Assembly: GCA_022560025.1 (NCBI GenBank)
Contig: JAFISE010000123.1
Coordinates: 1 to 64,000, forward strand
Direction: 5' to 3'
Length of the DNA stretch: 64,000 nucleotides
Source: Stagonosporopsis chrysanthemi
Taxonomy: Eukaryota; Ascomycota; Dothideomycetes; Pleosporales; Didymellaceae
A program made the translations under genes and the position numbers. Numbering within the stretch: the first letter of the stretch is position 1; each line of letters starts with the position of its first letter. Positions 54,432-62,555 of this stretch are shown piece by piece. The notes under the pieces are model-generated. The model was not told the DNA's origin and made no database searches. It worked only from the letters and a program-made list of their open reading frames with translations.

Positions 54432-55493
54432 ATGTCGTCTGCCGTAGAAGCCAATACAGCGATACGCACTTTCCACGCGACGTGCCACTGCCGCGCATCA
54501 ACTCTTTCCTTCACGGTGCCCACCGCCACCCTCCCGCTTCCGGTCCACTTCTGCCACTGCAGCATCTGCCGCCGCTCAACCGGCGCGCTCTGCACCGCAG
54601 GCGCCGTAATCCCGGAGCCCGTCGTCGACCTCTCGACCTTGACGGGCTACCACAGCTCGGAGTACCTCACGCGCTGGTTCTGCTCCACATGCGGCGCGCA
54701 CCTCTTCGGCAACATCCTGCTCGGCACCACCACGACTTGGTTCGTCTCCGCGCCCTCGGTCGATGCAGAAGAGGGCGTTTGGGACTTTGCGGGCCATGTG
54801 TTTGTTGGGAGCACGGGGGATGGGGGGCTTGCAGAGCTGATGCAGAGGGTAGGAGGGAAAGAGATTGGGCTGTGGGAGACGTGGGCTGGGAGGAGCGCGG
54901 TGTGGCGTGGGGCGGAACGTGCGGGAGAAGGAGGAGGAGGAAGAAGAAGAAGAAGCAGGGGCAAAGTAGATGCGAAGAAGGGGGATCGATTGCATGCTCG
55001 TTGTGATTGCGGCGGGGTTGAGTTGTACGTTTCGCGGCCGACGGGTCACGAGACGTTCACCGAGATCGACGAGGATAACGTGCGCAGACACAGGGACAAG
55101 TGGCTCGCTATCCACGACGTGTGTAATTCTTGTCGCCTGACGGTTTCGACGTGGGTCATATCGTGGTTCTTCCCTTCACGCACCCACATCGCGCTTGCGG
55201 ATGGGTCGCCGTACCCTGCTGATGGCATCGTTGGGACTGCCAAAGCGTACAGTAGCTCGCCTGGAGTCGAGAGGACGTTCTGCGGCAAGTGTGGGGCTGC
55301 AGCGAGCTATGTTTGCGCTGATCGGCCGCATGTGGTTGATGTGCCTGCAGGGTTGCTGGATGGTGATGATGTGAGGGCGGAGGATTGGCTGGAGTGGAGG
55401 ACCTACAAGCTCGCACATGAAGACGATGCGGTTTGGAAGAGTGTGCGAGATGCTCTGAAGACGGGGCTGCAGCTGCACAAGCAAAGCAACTGA
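54432..55493 (+). CDS. Double GFA/CENP-V-domain zinc protein
   Basis: The product has 353 residues from the ATG at 54432 (MSSAVEANT; the frame is open two codons upstream from a TTG only). The first GFA-type domain has ATCHCRAST, VHFCHCSICRRSTGAL and WFCSTCGAHLFG. A second follows at about 190-320 with HARCDCGGVEL, IHDVCNSCRLTVS and TFCGKCGAAASYV. Each has paired Cys that in the family bind two zinc ions. An insert of Glu/Gly/Arg repeats (about 160-180, with GGGG and RRRR runs) separates them. The family includes glutathione-dependent formaldehyde-activating enzyme and many proteins without known substrate. The protein is cytosolic. Formaldehyde detoxification is possible but not shown. Confidence 0.85.
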   Translation: MSSAVEANTAIRTFHATCHCRASTLSFTVPTATLPLPVHFCHCSICRRSTGALCTAGAVIPEPVVDLSTLTGYHSSEYLTRWFCSTCGAHLFGNILLGTTTTWFVSAPSVDAEEGVWDFAGHVFVGSTGDGGLAELMQRVGGKEIGLWETWAGRSAVWRGAERAGEGGGGRRRRSRGKVDAKKGDRLHARCDCGGVELYVSRPTGHETFTEIDEDNVRRHRDKWLAIHDVCNSCRLTVSTWVISWFFPSRTHIALADGSPYPADGIVGTAKAYSSSPGVERTFCGKCGAAASYVCADRPHVVDVPAGLLDGDDVRAEDWLEWRTYKLAHEDDAVWKSVRDALKTGLQLHKQSN

Positions 55494-55878
55494 TCGCACC
55501 TGCTGCACAAGACGGCACGATGTTATTGCGGTCTGTCATTAGCTGATGGAAATCGAGCCCTGCACGGGACATGGACGACCATCCGCGAAGGACCGGAGAG
55601 TAACGCCGCTGAGGAACAGCTGATGCGGCTCAGTGTCGGAGATGAACTCATTCTGGATTCTCAGGGCGAGGTTCGATCTTGATTGTAGTGTGTTTCAGCG
55701 ATCCGCAACCCACATTCGGGGAAATGATTCACATCTCGCTTGTTGATAATCCCTGTTACCATTCGCCTGATCCACGCTTTATGAGTACGATTAAAAGGCC
55801 TCGTCCTTCAGGCAGTTTTCCTCAGTCCGATATCACCACATTCACTTCGTACACTCGTTTACTTTGTTTCTTGCAAAA
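55494..55878. other. Intergenic region before the GH12 gene
   Basis: GFA 3' flank and GH12 promoter; an AT-richer GATTAAAAGG sequence at about 55788-55797 is the nearest TATA-like stretch. No gene is seen. Confidence 0.4.
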
Positions 55879-56755
55879 ATGCTTGCCAAGACCCTTCTCT
55901 CGCTGGCGCTGGTCGCCCCTGTATTTGCGCTGCCAGCGCCGGAGCCGGGTATGGTCATCTCAGACACGACCAAGCAGAAGGCGACTTCGCTGTGTGGAGT
56001 GTCTGACAGCGTGGTCTTGACCGACACGCCGTGGATTGTGTTCAACATGATGTACAACCAGGCATTGACCGTGGGCACGCAGTGCACCAACTACGACCGC
56101 GTCACTAAGGGCAGCGACGGGACCAAGAAGATCACGTGGAGCGCCGTCTCCAAGATCGACTACGTGAAGTCGACGTAAGCACCGCCTCTTTTCCAATAGC
56201 CCATACTATGCGCCTTTCAAGACTAACAGCAGCAGCGACAACATCCCCAAGGGCTACTCGTTCGTCGGCCTCACGCAGAACCTCGAAAACAAGCTCTCGG
56301 CCATCAAATCCATCCCGGCCACGTACGACTGGACGCGCACCAACACCACGGCGTACAAGGGCAACATCTGCTTCGACTTCATGACGTCGGACAAGAAGGG
56401 CGACTCGACGTCGTCGGCGGCGCAGGAGCTGATGCTGTGGCTGGAGTACACGGGCGGGCAGCTGCCCATTGGGTGGCCGGCGGGGCCCAAGGCCACCATC
56501 AGCAACCTGTACGGCACCAGCTGGAAGCTGTACCAGGGCAAGAACGAGGACACGGGCATTACGGTGAGCAGCCTGCTGCCGGACAAGCAGTTCAAGGGGA
56601 CGTTCAAGGGCGACATCAAGGAGTGGCTGCAGGCGCTTGCCAAGGTGGGCGTGTTCAAGGATAGCACGTATGTGAATGTGGGCAATGCGGGGACGGAGCC
56701 GTTTTACGGAAAGGCGGTTGTGAATGCGACGCTGGGGCTGCAGATCAACTTGTAG
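55879..56755 (+). CDS. Secreted GH12 endoglucanase/xyloglucanase
   Basis: Two exons, 55879-56174 and from 56230, 56233 or 56236 to 56755; the intron ends in three tandem AGs that are all in frame, so the product is 271-273 residues. A signal peptide covers about 1-17 (MLAKTLLSLALVAPVFA). GH12 landmarks are ELMLWLEYTGGQLPIG, with the expected nucleophile Glu in ELMLWL, and NAGTEPFYG near the end, with the expected acid/base Glu in GTEPF. The conserved GTSWKLYQG and KGDIKEWL blocks lie between. Length agrees with the family. It cleaves beta-1,4-glucan or xyloglucan outside the cell. No cellulose-binding module is present. The next gene downstream is a Zn2Cys6 regulator. Confidence 0.92.
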
Positions 56756-57201
56756 GGCGGGTAGTTGGCGGGGTGAGGCTGGGTGGGGTGGTGGAGGTGT
56801 GGTGCTGGAGTGTGTACACAGTATGTAGACAGTAGTCAGGACGATGTCGATCCAATAGAACCGTGCTTGCTGCAATGTTTGGCCCGCGTTTCATTTTCGA
56901 CCTTGTCTCACCAGCTCAACGGCTCTTGCAACAGCCAGGACCACAACATGCACAGATGTGTTTGCCATTGTTATCTGTGAAGAGTGATGGAGGTAATATC
57001 AGCACGCTAGTGTGCCAGAGATGGAGTCGCCGCGAAAGGGGCCGATGGGGCTTGGCGCGGGCAGCAGCGTGCGCACGGAAAGGCAGCGGCACGAGCAGCG
57101 GCAGGGCGAGGACGGCGGCAACCCCCCTCTACACAGTCTACCCAGTGTCACAGTCCCCGTTGCTTTTGCTCCTGCGCGCTCAATCGCAGTCGCCGCGCGC
57201 T
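56756..57201. other. Intergenic/leader region upstream of the regulator
   Basis: GH12 3' flank and promoter/leader of the regulator. The frame of the regulator stays open upstream to 56863, so a longer N-terminus is formally possible, but the upstream peptide is not typical protein. Confidence 0.4.
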
Positions 57202-59507
57202 ATGCGGAACCCCGTGGCGTGTGTGTCGTGCCGCAGCGCAAAGCAGAAGTGCATCCACAACGACGCGCCGCCGTGCGTGCGCTGCCAGGAGAGCGGGCGC
57301 GCGTCGCTCTGCGAGTTCCCAGCACCAGGCACGTCCGCAATCCACCGCAAACCAAAGCGCCCGCGGCCGTCAGAAGAGCCTCCAGGCCAGACTCCCCCGG
57401 GCGCGTCTGCAGCCGCATCGCCCCTATGCCGCCGCAATGACGCGCACATGCCGAGTCCCACCCATGCCGCTGCGCCGCTGAGCCCGCGAGCGGCATCCTC
57501 GCTGCTGGACAGCCGGGACCCGTTCGACCTGCTGACGGACGAGGTCAAGAACAGCTACCTGCGCTGCTCGTACAAATGGAGCTTCCACCACATCCCGACC
57601 CTGCTGCTGCGCATCCGCGACCGCTCGCTTGAGCCGTACCTGGTCTGGGCGTTGCTGGCGCTGGCCGTCCGGTACGCCGCCGCCCCGCGTGCACGCTGCG
57701 AGAGCCGCCGCTGATGCTGATGCTGATGCTGATGCTGATGCTGATGCTGATGTTGATGCTGATACTGATACTGATACTGATACTGATACTGGCCAGATTC
57801 GTCAAAGACCCCCCCGCCGGCTTCGCCTCGCAGACCGAGGCCAGCAATGCCTACGCCGCCCGCGCCCGCCAGCTGCTGCAGGCCGACCTCGAGACCCCGA
57901 GCATCAGTCGCGTGCAGGCCCTGCTCATGCTGACCGGCCACGACTGGGGCGCCGGCAACGGCCGCCGCGCGTGGATCTATCTGGGCATGGCCATCCGCCT
58001 GGTCGAGGTCATGGACCTGACCCAGGAGCTGAAGACGCCACGGAACCGCATGCCGACCCGCGAGGAGTTCATCGAGGCCGAGGTGCGCCGCCGCACAGCA
58101 TGGACATGCTTTCTGATGGACTCGTTGCTCAGCGGCGGGAAAGGCCGCAAGCGGTCGCTGAATGCCTCGGACATGGCCATACAGCTCCCCTGCGAGAAGG
58201 AGGCCTTTGTGTTTGGGGAGCCCACCTGCACCCCGCATCTGGACGGCAACGTACGCATGCCGCCCATCGCTCTGCCCGTCGGCGACATTGGCATCATTGG
58301 GCACAGCTTGCGCGTCGCCAACATCTGGGGCAAGGTTGCGCGCTGGGCTTGCAGCGAAGACTTCAAGACCGAGCTGCCCTGGTCGCCCTCGTCGCAGTTC
58401 CAGCAGCTGATCTACGAGCTCGAACGCTGGAAGAACAACCTCCCGCAGCGCACGCAGTACGACCTCTTCTCCCTCCACAGCCACAACGCAGTCGAGCAGG
58501 GCCAGGCCTACTGCTACATGCACAGCATCTACTTCATGAGCTACATGTTCCTGCACCGTGCCTATCTTCCCGTCCTTGGTCCCCAGCAGAACGGCACCAT
58601 CGGGGAGGAGACGCCCAACTCGTACAACGAGCACACAGACATGTGGAAGAGCTGGCAGAAGACGTCGCGGAAAGAGCTGTTCAAGGAGGCCACCATGGTG
58701 CTCGAGATGCTTGAGGAGATGCGCACCTTTGGCGTTTTCTTCCTCCGCGGCCTTGTGCCGTGGATTGGCTTCACCATCTACACGGCCGTGGGCGTCATGC
58801 TGTACTCTTTCAACTTCCCCAGCGACGAGGACGACCCGAAGATCGTCGAGAAGGCACGCGAGCGGGTCATCCAAGGCTGCACATTCTTGAAGGAGATGAA
58901 GACGCAGTGGCCAATGGCCGCGACATGGGTATGTATTGTGATCTATGCAACTCGGGCTGGTGCTGACATTCAACAGTTTGAGACCATCAAGCGCATGCAA
59001 GTGTATTACCGCTCGTTCTCAGGCCAAGACGGGCCTGCTTCTCCTGAAGAGCGCAGAGCACTACGCCGCGCCATGATCGACTACGGCGCTCTCCAGCCCA
59101 CGCCAGTGCAGAAGCCATCAGAGGCAAACAAGGGCCCTGACACGACCATTGTTCAGACTGTCATCTCACCACCACCGCCGCAAGAAGTAGGCTCATCCCA
59201 CGTCTTCGAACGCACGTCTACTGACCCGCACCAGAATAAGTTCCTGAGCGTCACACTAGGCCCAAGCCAACCGCTCGTGACCCCGCCGACATCTACGCCC
59301 ACACCGAACGGCTTCAACAACGCCTACACGTGGAATACGCCGAATGCGATACCACCCCTGGAATTGGACGAGGCATTCAACTTTGACGGGTTCGACTTGA
59401 GTAATGCAGAGCTGGAGGAGATTATGATGAACGCGACGCAGGACTTCTGGGCCAGCTTTCCTGGCGAAGTTGGTGTTGGGTATGGGAATGGTTATGGGAG
59501 TAGTTAG
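57202..59507 (+). CDS. Zn(II)2Cys6 fungal transcription factor with a satellite-filled intron
   Basis: Three exons, 57202-57671, 57797-58928 and 58977-59507, give 710 residues. The DNA-binding cluster is C7-x2-C10-x6-C17-x7-C25-x2-C28-x8-C37 (starting MRNPVACVSCRSAKQKC). A Pro/Ser-rich linker follows, then SYKWSFHHIPTLLLRI and, after the first intron, the fungal_trans-type middle homology region (ISRVQALLMLTGHDWGAGN, AWIYLGMAIRLVEVMDL, VRRRTAWTCFLMD). The C-terminus is acidic (LELDEAFNFDGFDLSNAEL), a likely activation region. The first intron is 125 nt, long for this window, because of a hexanucleotide array. The second (48 nt) is a multiple of three without a stop. The protein is nuclear. 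Targets are unknown; the flanking GH12 gene is a candidate only by position. Confidence 0.92.
57711..57788 (+). repeat. Intronic hexanucleotide array CTGATG/CTGATA, 13 units
   Basis: Seven CTGATG units, one TTGATG and five CTGATA units in a row, ending 8 nt before the intron's acceptor AG (57795-57796). Twelve of the 13 units contain CTGAT, which fits the fungal branch-site pattern CTRAY. Confidence 0.95.
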
Positions 59508-60004
59508 GAGTTGTTGTTGATTGATCATTCGCAGTTTAGCGCTTTTTGAACGGCATGCTTAAAATGGGGACTGGGTCGGCAGCCGGCAGCCGGCATCTGC
59601 AACGGTCTTGCTTGATAGCCAATCAACGTGTCCCGTGACCCGCACCCTCGGCTATGACCCCAACGAACCCCAACTTTGACCCCACTGCGTTGAGTTTCGT
59701 GGAGAACTCAAGTGAACAGAACTCGACTACACCTGACACAAGTCTGCACCGGCTTTCTCGCCCTTGCGGATTGCAGCGTTCGTTAGAGGAACCGCAAAGC
59801 AAGGGTGACAGAACAGACCACCAACATCGGCCGCGGACGACCCCAGGTTGTGAATCACACCTGTCAAACGGACATCACTTTATCTTGACCTTCCACCCTC
59901 CACACCACCTGCACCTCCCTCTCTCCCTCCACCAAACAGCCTGACCCTTGTCTCGCCTCCCCATCTCCTCATCCCCCCTCAATCCCCCACCACCCCCACC
60001 AACC
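59508..60004. other. Intergenic region with pyrimidine-rich leader
   Basis: Regulator 3' flank; a short tandem GCAGCCGGCAGCCGGCA at 59579-59595; then a C/T-rich leader directly before the ATG at 60005. No gene is seen. Confidence 0.45.
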
Positions 60005-60817
60005 ATGGGCGTCTACTACGAAACCATCCCCCCCAGCCTGCACCCCTGGATCACGGCGCAACAAATGCTCCTCGTAGCCACCGCGCCCCTCTCCGCCCAC
60101 GGCCACATCAACATCTCGCCCAAAGGCGGCACCTCCTTCTTCGGCATCCTGTCGCCCACGCAATTCTGGTACCTCGACCTGTCCGGCTCAGGCGTAGAAA
60201 CGCACGCCCATCTGCACGAACCGGGGAACGGCCGCATCTGCATCATGTTCATGGCTTTTACGGGCGCCCCGCAAATCGTGCGCATCTGGGGCGCCGGCCG
60301 CGCGCTGGAAAACGGGACCCCGGAGTATGACGCCTTCGTGGCGGACAACAAGGTGAAAACGATTCCGGGTTCGAGGTCCGTGGTGCTCATCGATGTGCAC
60401 CAGTGCGCCACGAGCTGTGGGTTTTCAGTCCCGTACTACGATTTCGTCGCGCACAGACCTATCCTCAATGATTTTTTTAAGAAGAAAGAGGACAAGTACA
60501 AGGCGGGCGATGAGAAGGAGAGTATGGAGCGCTATTGGGCGTGGAAGAGTGCGAGGAGTGTCGATGGCATGCCTGGCATGAAGAGGGCGGTGCTGTTTGC
60601 GGAGGAGAATGGGGTCGCGCCGTTGAAGAAGTGGAAGGGCGAGTTTGCGCCGGGGGGGAAGAGGGCGTGGGGGGCCAAGCAGGGGGAGGGGAGCGGGGAT
60701 AGGGGGTTGGTGTTTTTGGTGCTGTTGCTGGGCATGGTGATTGGAGGTGTGGTTAGCCTGAGTCTTGTTACGCCGGAGAGGTTGGGGGCGCTGCAGGAAA
60801 AGGGGAGGGTGTGGTGA
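60005..60817 (+). CDS. PNPOx-fold (flavin/FMN-split-barrel-like) protein with C-terminal membrane helix
   Basis: The product has 270 residues from the ATG at 60005 (MGVYYETIPPSLHPWI); upstream frame is C/T-rich leader. The N-terminal half matches the pyridoxamine-5'-phosphate-oxidase-like split-barrel family: IPPSLHPWITAQQMLLVATAPLS, HINISPKGG, PTQFWYLDLSGSG, ETHAHLHEPGNGRICIMFMAF, RIWGAGRAL, GSRSVVLIDVHQCATSCGFSVPYYDF. Many members bind FMN or heme-like cofactors, but substrates are mostly unknown. The C-terminal region adds a helix-rich basic stretch (WAWKSARSVDGMPGMKRA) and one hydrophobic helix (about 237-256, LVFLVLLLGMVIGGVVSLSL), suggesting membrane anchoring with a cytosolic enzyme part. 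It is convergent with the Ayg1-like gene, 190 bp away. Confidence 0.82.
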   Translation: MGVYYETIPPSLHPWITAQQMLLVATAPLSAHGHINISPKGGTSFFGILSPTQFWYLDLSGSGVETHAHLHEPGNGRICIMFMAFTGAPQIVRIWGAGRALENGTPEYDAFVADNKVKTIPGSRSVVLIDVHQCATSCGFSVPYYDFVAHRPILNDFFKKKEDKYKAGDEKESMERYWAWKSARSVDGMPGMKRAVLFAEENGVAPLKKWKGEFAPGGKRAWGAKQGEGSGDRGLVFLVLLLGMVIGGVVSLSLVTPERLGALQEKGRVW

Positions 60818-61007
60818 GCGAGCGAGTCTTTTGAGTCTGGCAAAATACCTATCCATCTCCCCAGGCATGAATGAGAGGCAAAGTACAGTGCTTTTTTTGT
60901 CCAGGCTTCCAAGTGACCTTCTATTGAGCAAGCGCCGTGTTGAAACCATCGCCAACCACAGCCACGACATCACGTCCGCATATCCTCCGAGGAAGAAAAA
61001 GAAAAAT

Positions 61008-62243
61008 CTACACCTTCCCCCCCAATACCTCCTCCAGCCACGGAAACACCACGCCATTCGCCTCAGGATACCCCATATGCGCCCTGCCCCCCACGAAACG
61101 CATCTCCTTGGGCGTCCCATACTCGGCAAGCAACATGCTGTCCTCGACGGGCATGCACCCATCCAACGTGCCGTTGACGAGTAACAACCTGCAACTCGGC
61201 ATACTGTCGCCGACGACAGCGACGCCGGGGCCTTTGCCGCTGACGAGGCTAAAGTCGTCCTGGCACCGGGACTGCAGCGTGGCGAAGTCGGGGTAGCCGT
61301 ATTTGAGGCAGTAGGCCTCTTCGAGGCCGAAGGGGTACTCGTGCTTGGCCACGTGGGCGAGCCACTCGGCGCCGATGTAGTGGTGGGTGCCGGCGCCGTG
61401 GCCGACGCTGCCGAGGAGCTTGGCTTTGTGGGTATGGGCGAGGCGGATGGCGTAGTAGCCGCCTGCGCTGAGGCCCCAGGCGACGACGCGGCGGGCGTCG
61501 AGGCGCGGGGTTTGGGCGACCCACTCCAGGATCGTAGTGAATAGGCGGTCTGGGCTGAGCGGGTCGCGGCGGTTCGCGGGGCAGTCGACGGTGGTGCCGG
61601 GGATGTCGCAGATGAGCGTTGCCCAGCCGCGGCGCAGGTGCTCTTCCGTCCGCTCTGTGTTGTCGGGGCGGTGGCCGTCGAGGCCGGTGATGAGCAGGAC
61701 GGTGGGGAAGGGCCCGGGGCCGCGCGGGGTGCGGAGGTAGAGCGGGATGCTGTCGCCGTCGCCGTTGGCGGCGTGGGTGTGTGGGATTACTTCTTCCTCG
61801 ATGGGGATCTCCCACAGCGCGGCGCCCTGCAGGTACGCGGCTTTCTGCTCTTCGAATACCGCGCGCTTGAGCGGCGTGCCGATGTAGGGAAACCGCGCCA
61901 GTCGGTATACGGCGTTTGCGCGGAAGAACAGGTTCTTCGCCGACTCCTTGTCCTCGACTTTTGCGCTCGCGCCTAGACCTGACAGTTCCCGCGCCCTTCT
62001 CACTAGGTCCCGCGCCGTGGGCAGAAATGCATTCGTGTAGTCGTCCGAGTAGGGGTCGTTGGTGTTGGATGCGATGAGCGAGGCGAAGATGGGCTCAAAG
62101 TCGACGTAGGAGCCGTCGTGGAAAGGGTACACGGAGCGCTGGCAGGGGAGCTTCCAGCGGGTTTCCCACAGAACGGCAATGTTGCCGCGGTGGCCGTATT
62201 CTTTCTCAAAGAGGTCGCCGAGGATCCAGGAGCCGTTGGGCAT
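61008..62243 (-). CDS. ayg1: Ayg1-like polyketide chain-shortening hydrolase
   Basis: The gene is intronless and encodes 411 residues from the ATG at 62243 (MPNGSWILGDLFEKEYG). The frame is open upstream only from a GTG. It strongly resembles fungal Ayg1/yellowish-green 1 proteins: LWETRWKLPCQRSVYPFHDGS, FEPIFASLIASNTND, NAFLPTARDL, RFPYIGTP, TGLDGHRPDNTERTEE. The alpha/beta-hydrolase nucleophile is Ser259 in GLSAGGYYA, with acid Asp361 in TLDG and base His389 in RAHMGYP. In Aspergillus fumigatus, Ayg1 shortens the heptaketide YWA1 to 1,3,6,8-tetrahydroxynaphthalene for DHN melanin. Here no PKS is within the window, so the substrate is inferred. A TATATAT motif lies 130 nt upstream. Confidence 0.9.
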   Translation of the reverse strand: MPNGSWILGDLFEKEYGHRGNIAVLWETRWKLPCQRSVYPFHDGSYVDFEPIFASLIASNTNDPYSDDYTNAFLPTARDLVRRARELSGLGASAKVEDKESAKNLFFRANAVYRLARFPYIGTPLKRAVFEEQKAAYLQGAALWEIPIEEEVIPHTHAANGDGDSIPLYLRTPRGPGPFPTVLLITGLDGHRPDNTERTEEHLRRGWATLICDIPGTTVDCPANRRDPLSPDRLFTTILEWVAQTPRLDARRVVAWGLSAGGYYAIRLAHTHKAKLLGSVGHGAGTHHYIGAEWLAHVAKHEYPFGLEEAYCLKYGYPDFATLQSRCQDDFSLVSGKGPGVAVVGDSMPSCRLLLVNGTLDGCMPVEDSMLLAEYGTPKEMRFVGGRAHMGYPEANGVVFPWLEEVLGGKV

Positions 62244-62555
62244 GGCGGTGGTGTGGTTGTGTTGGTAGTGAGGAGGTTTGAGGGTGGCTGTGTTGAATTG
62301 GTCGACTGGGTCGAATGTGTGAGGTCGAGGCTCTGGTGGTCTGTCCAGCCAGTCTTCCTTCAAGACCAAAAGTATATATGATGTTGGCGGACCCGGCTCG
62401 GGGATCCGCGAGGCGAAACATGTCCACCGACGGGACCCCGCGGCACATCACCACACCACGTCGCAGCGCAGTATCCACACATCCCGTCCTGGCCCAAACA
62501 ATCGTGGTTCGGTAATACGACAATCACCATGTACAAGAATAGCCTCGCAACAGCC
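62244..62555. other. Intergenic region, Ayg1-like promoter
   Basis: It contains a TATATAT motif at 62373-62379 for the minus-strand Ayg1-like gene and the 3' flank of the next minus-strand gene. Confidence 0.5.
62373..62379 (-). promoter_or_regulatory. Putative TATA element of the Ayg1-like gene
   Basis: The alternating TATATAT lies 130 nt upstream of the ATG at 62243, read on the minus strand. Motif and spacing only. Confidence 0.4.

Noticed and set aside
57555..59000. 481-codon minus-strand frame opposite the Zn2Cys6 gene
   Set aside because: It is a shadow of the regulator's coding strand; it crosses the intronic satellite as Tyr-Gln and His-Gln repeats and has no domain.
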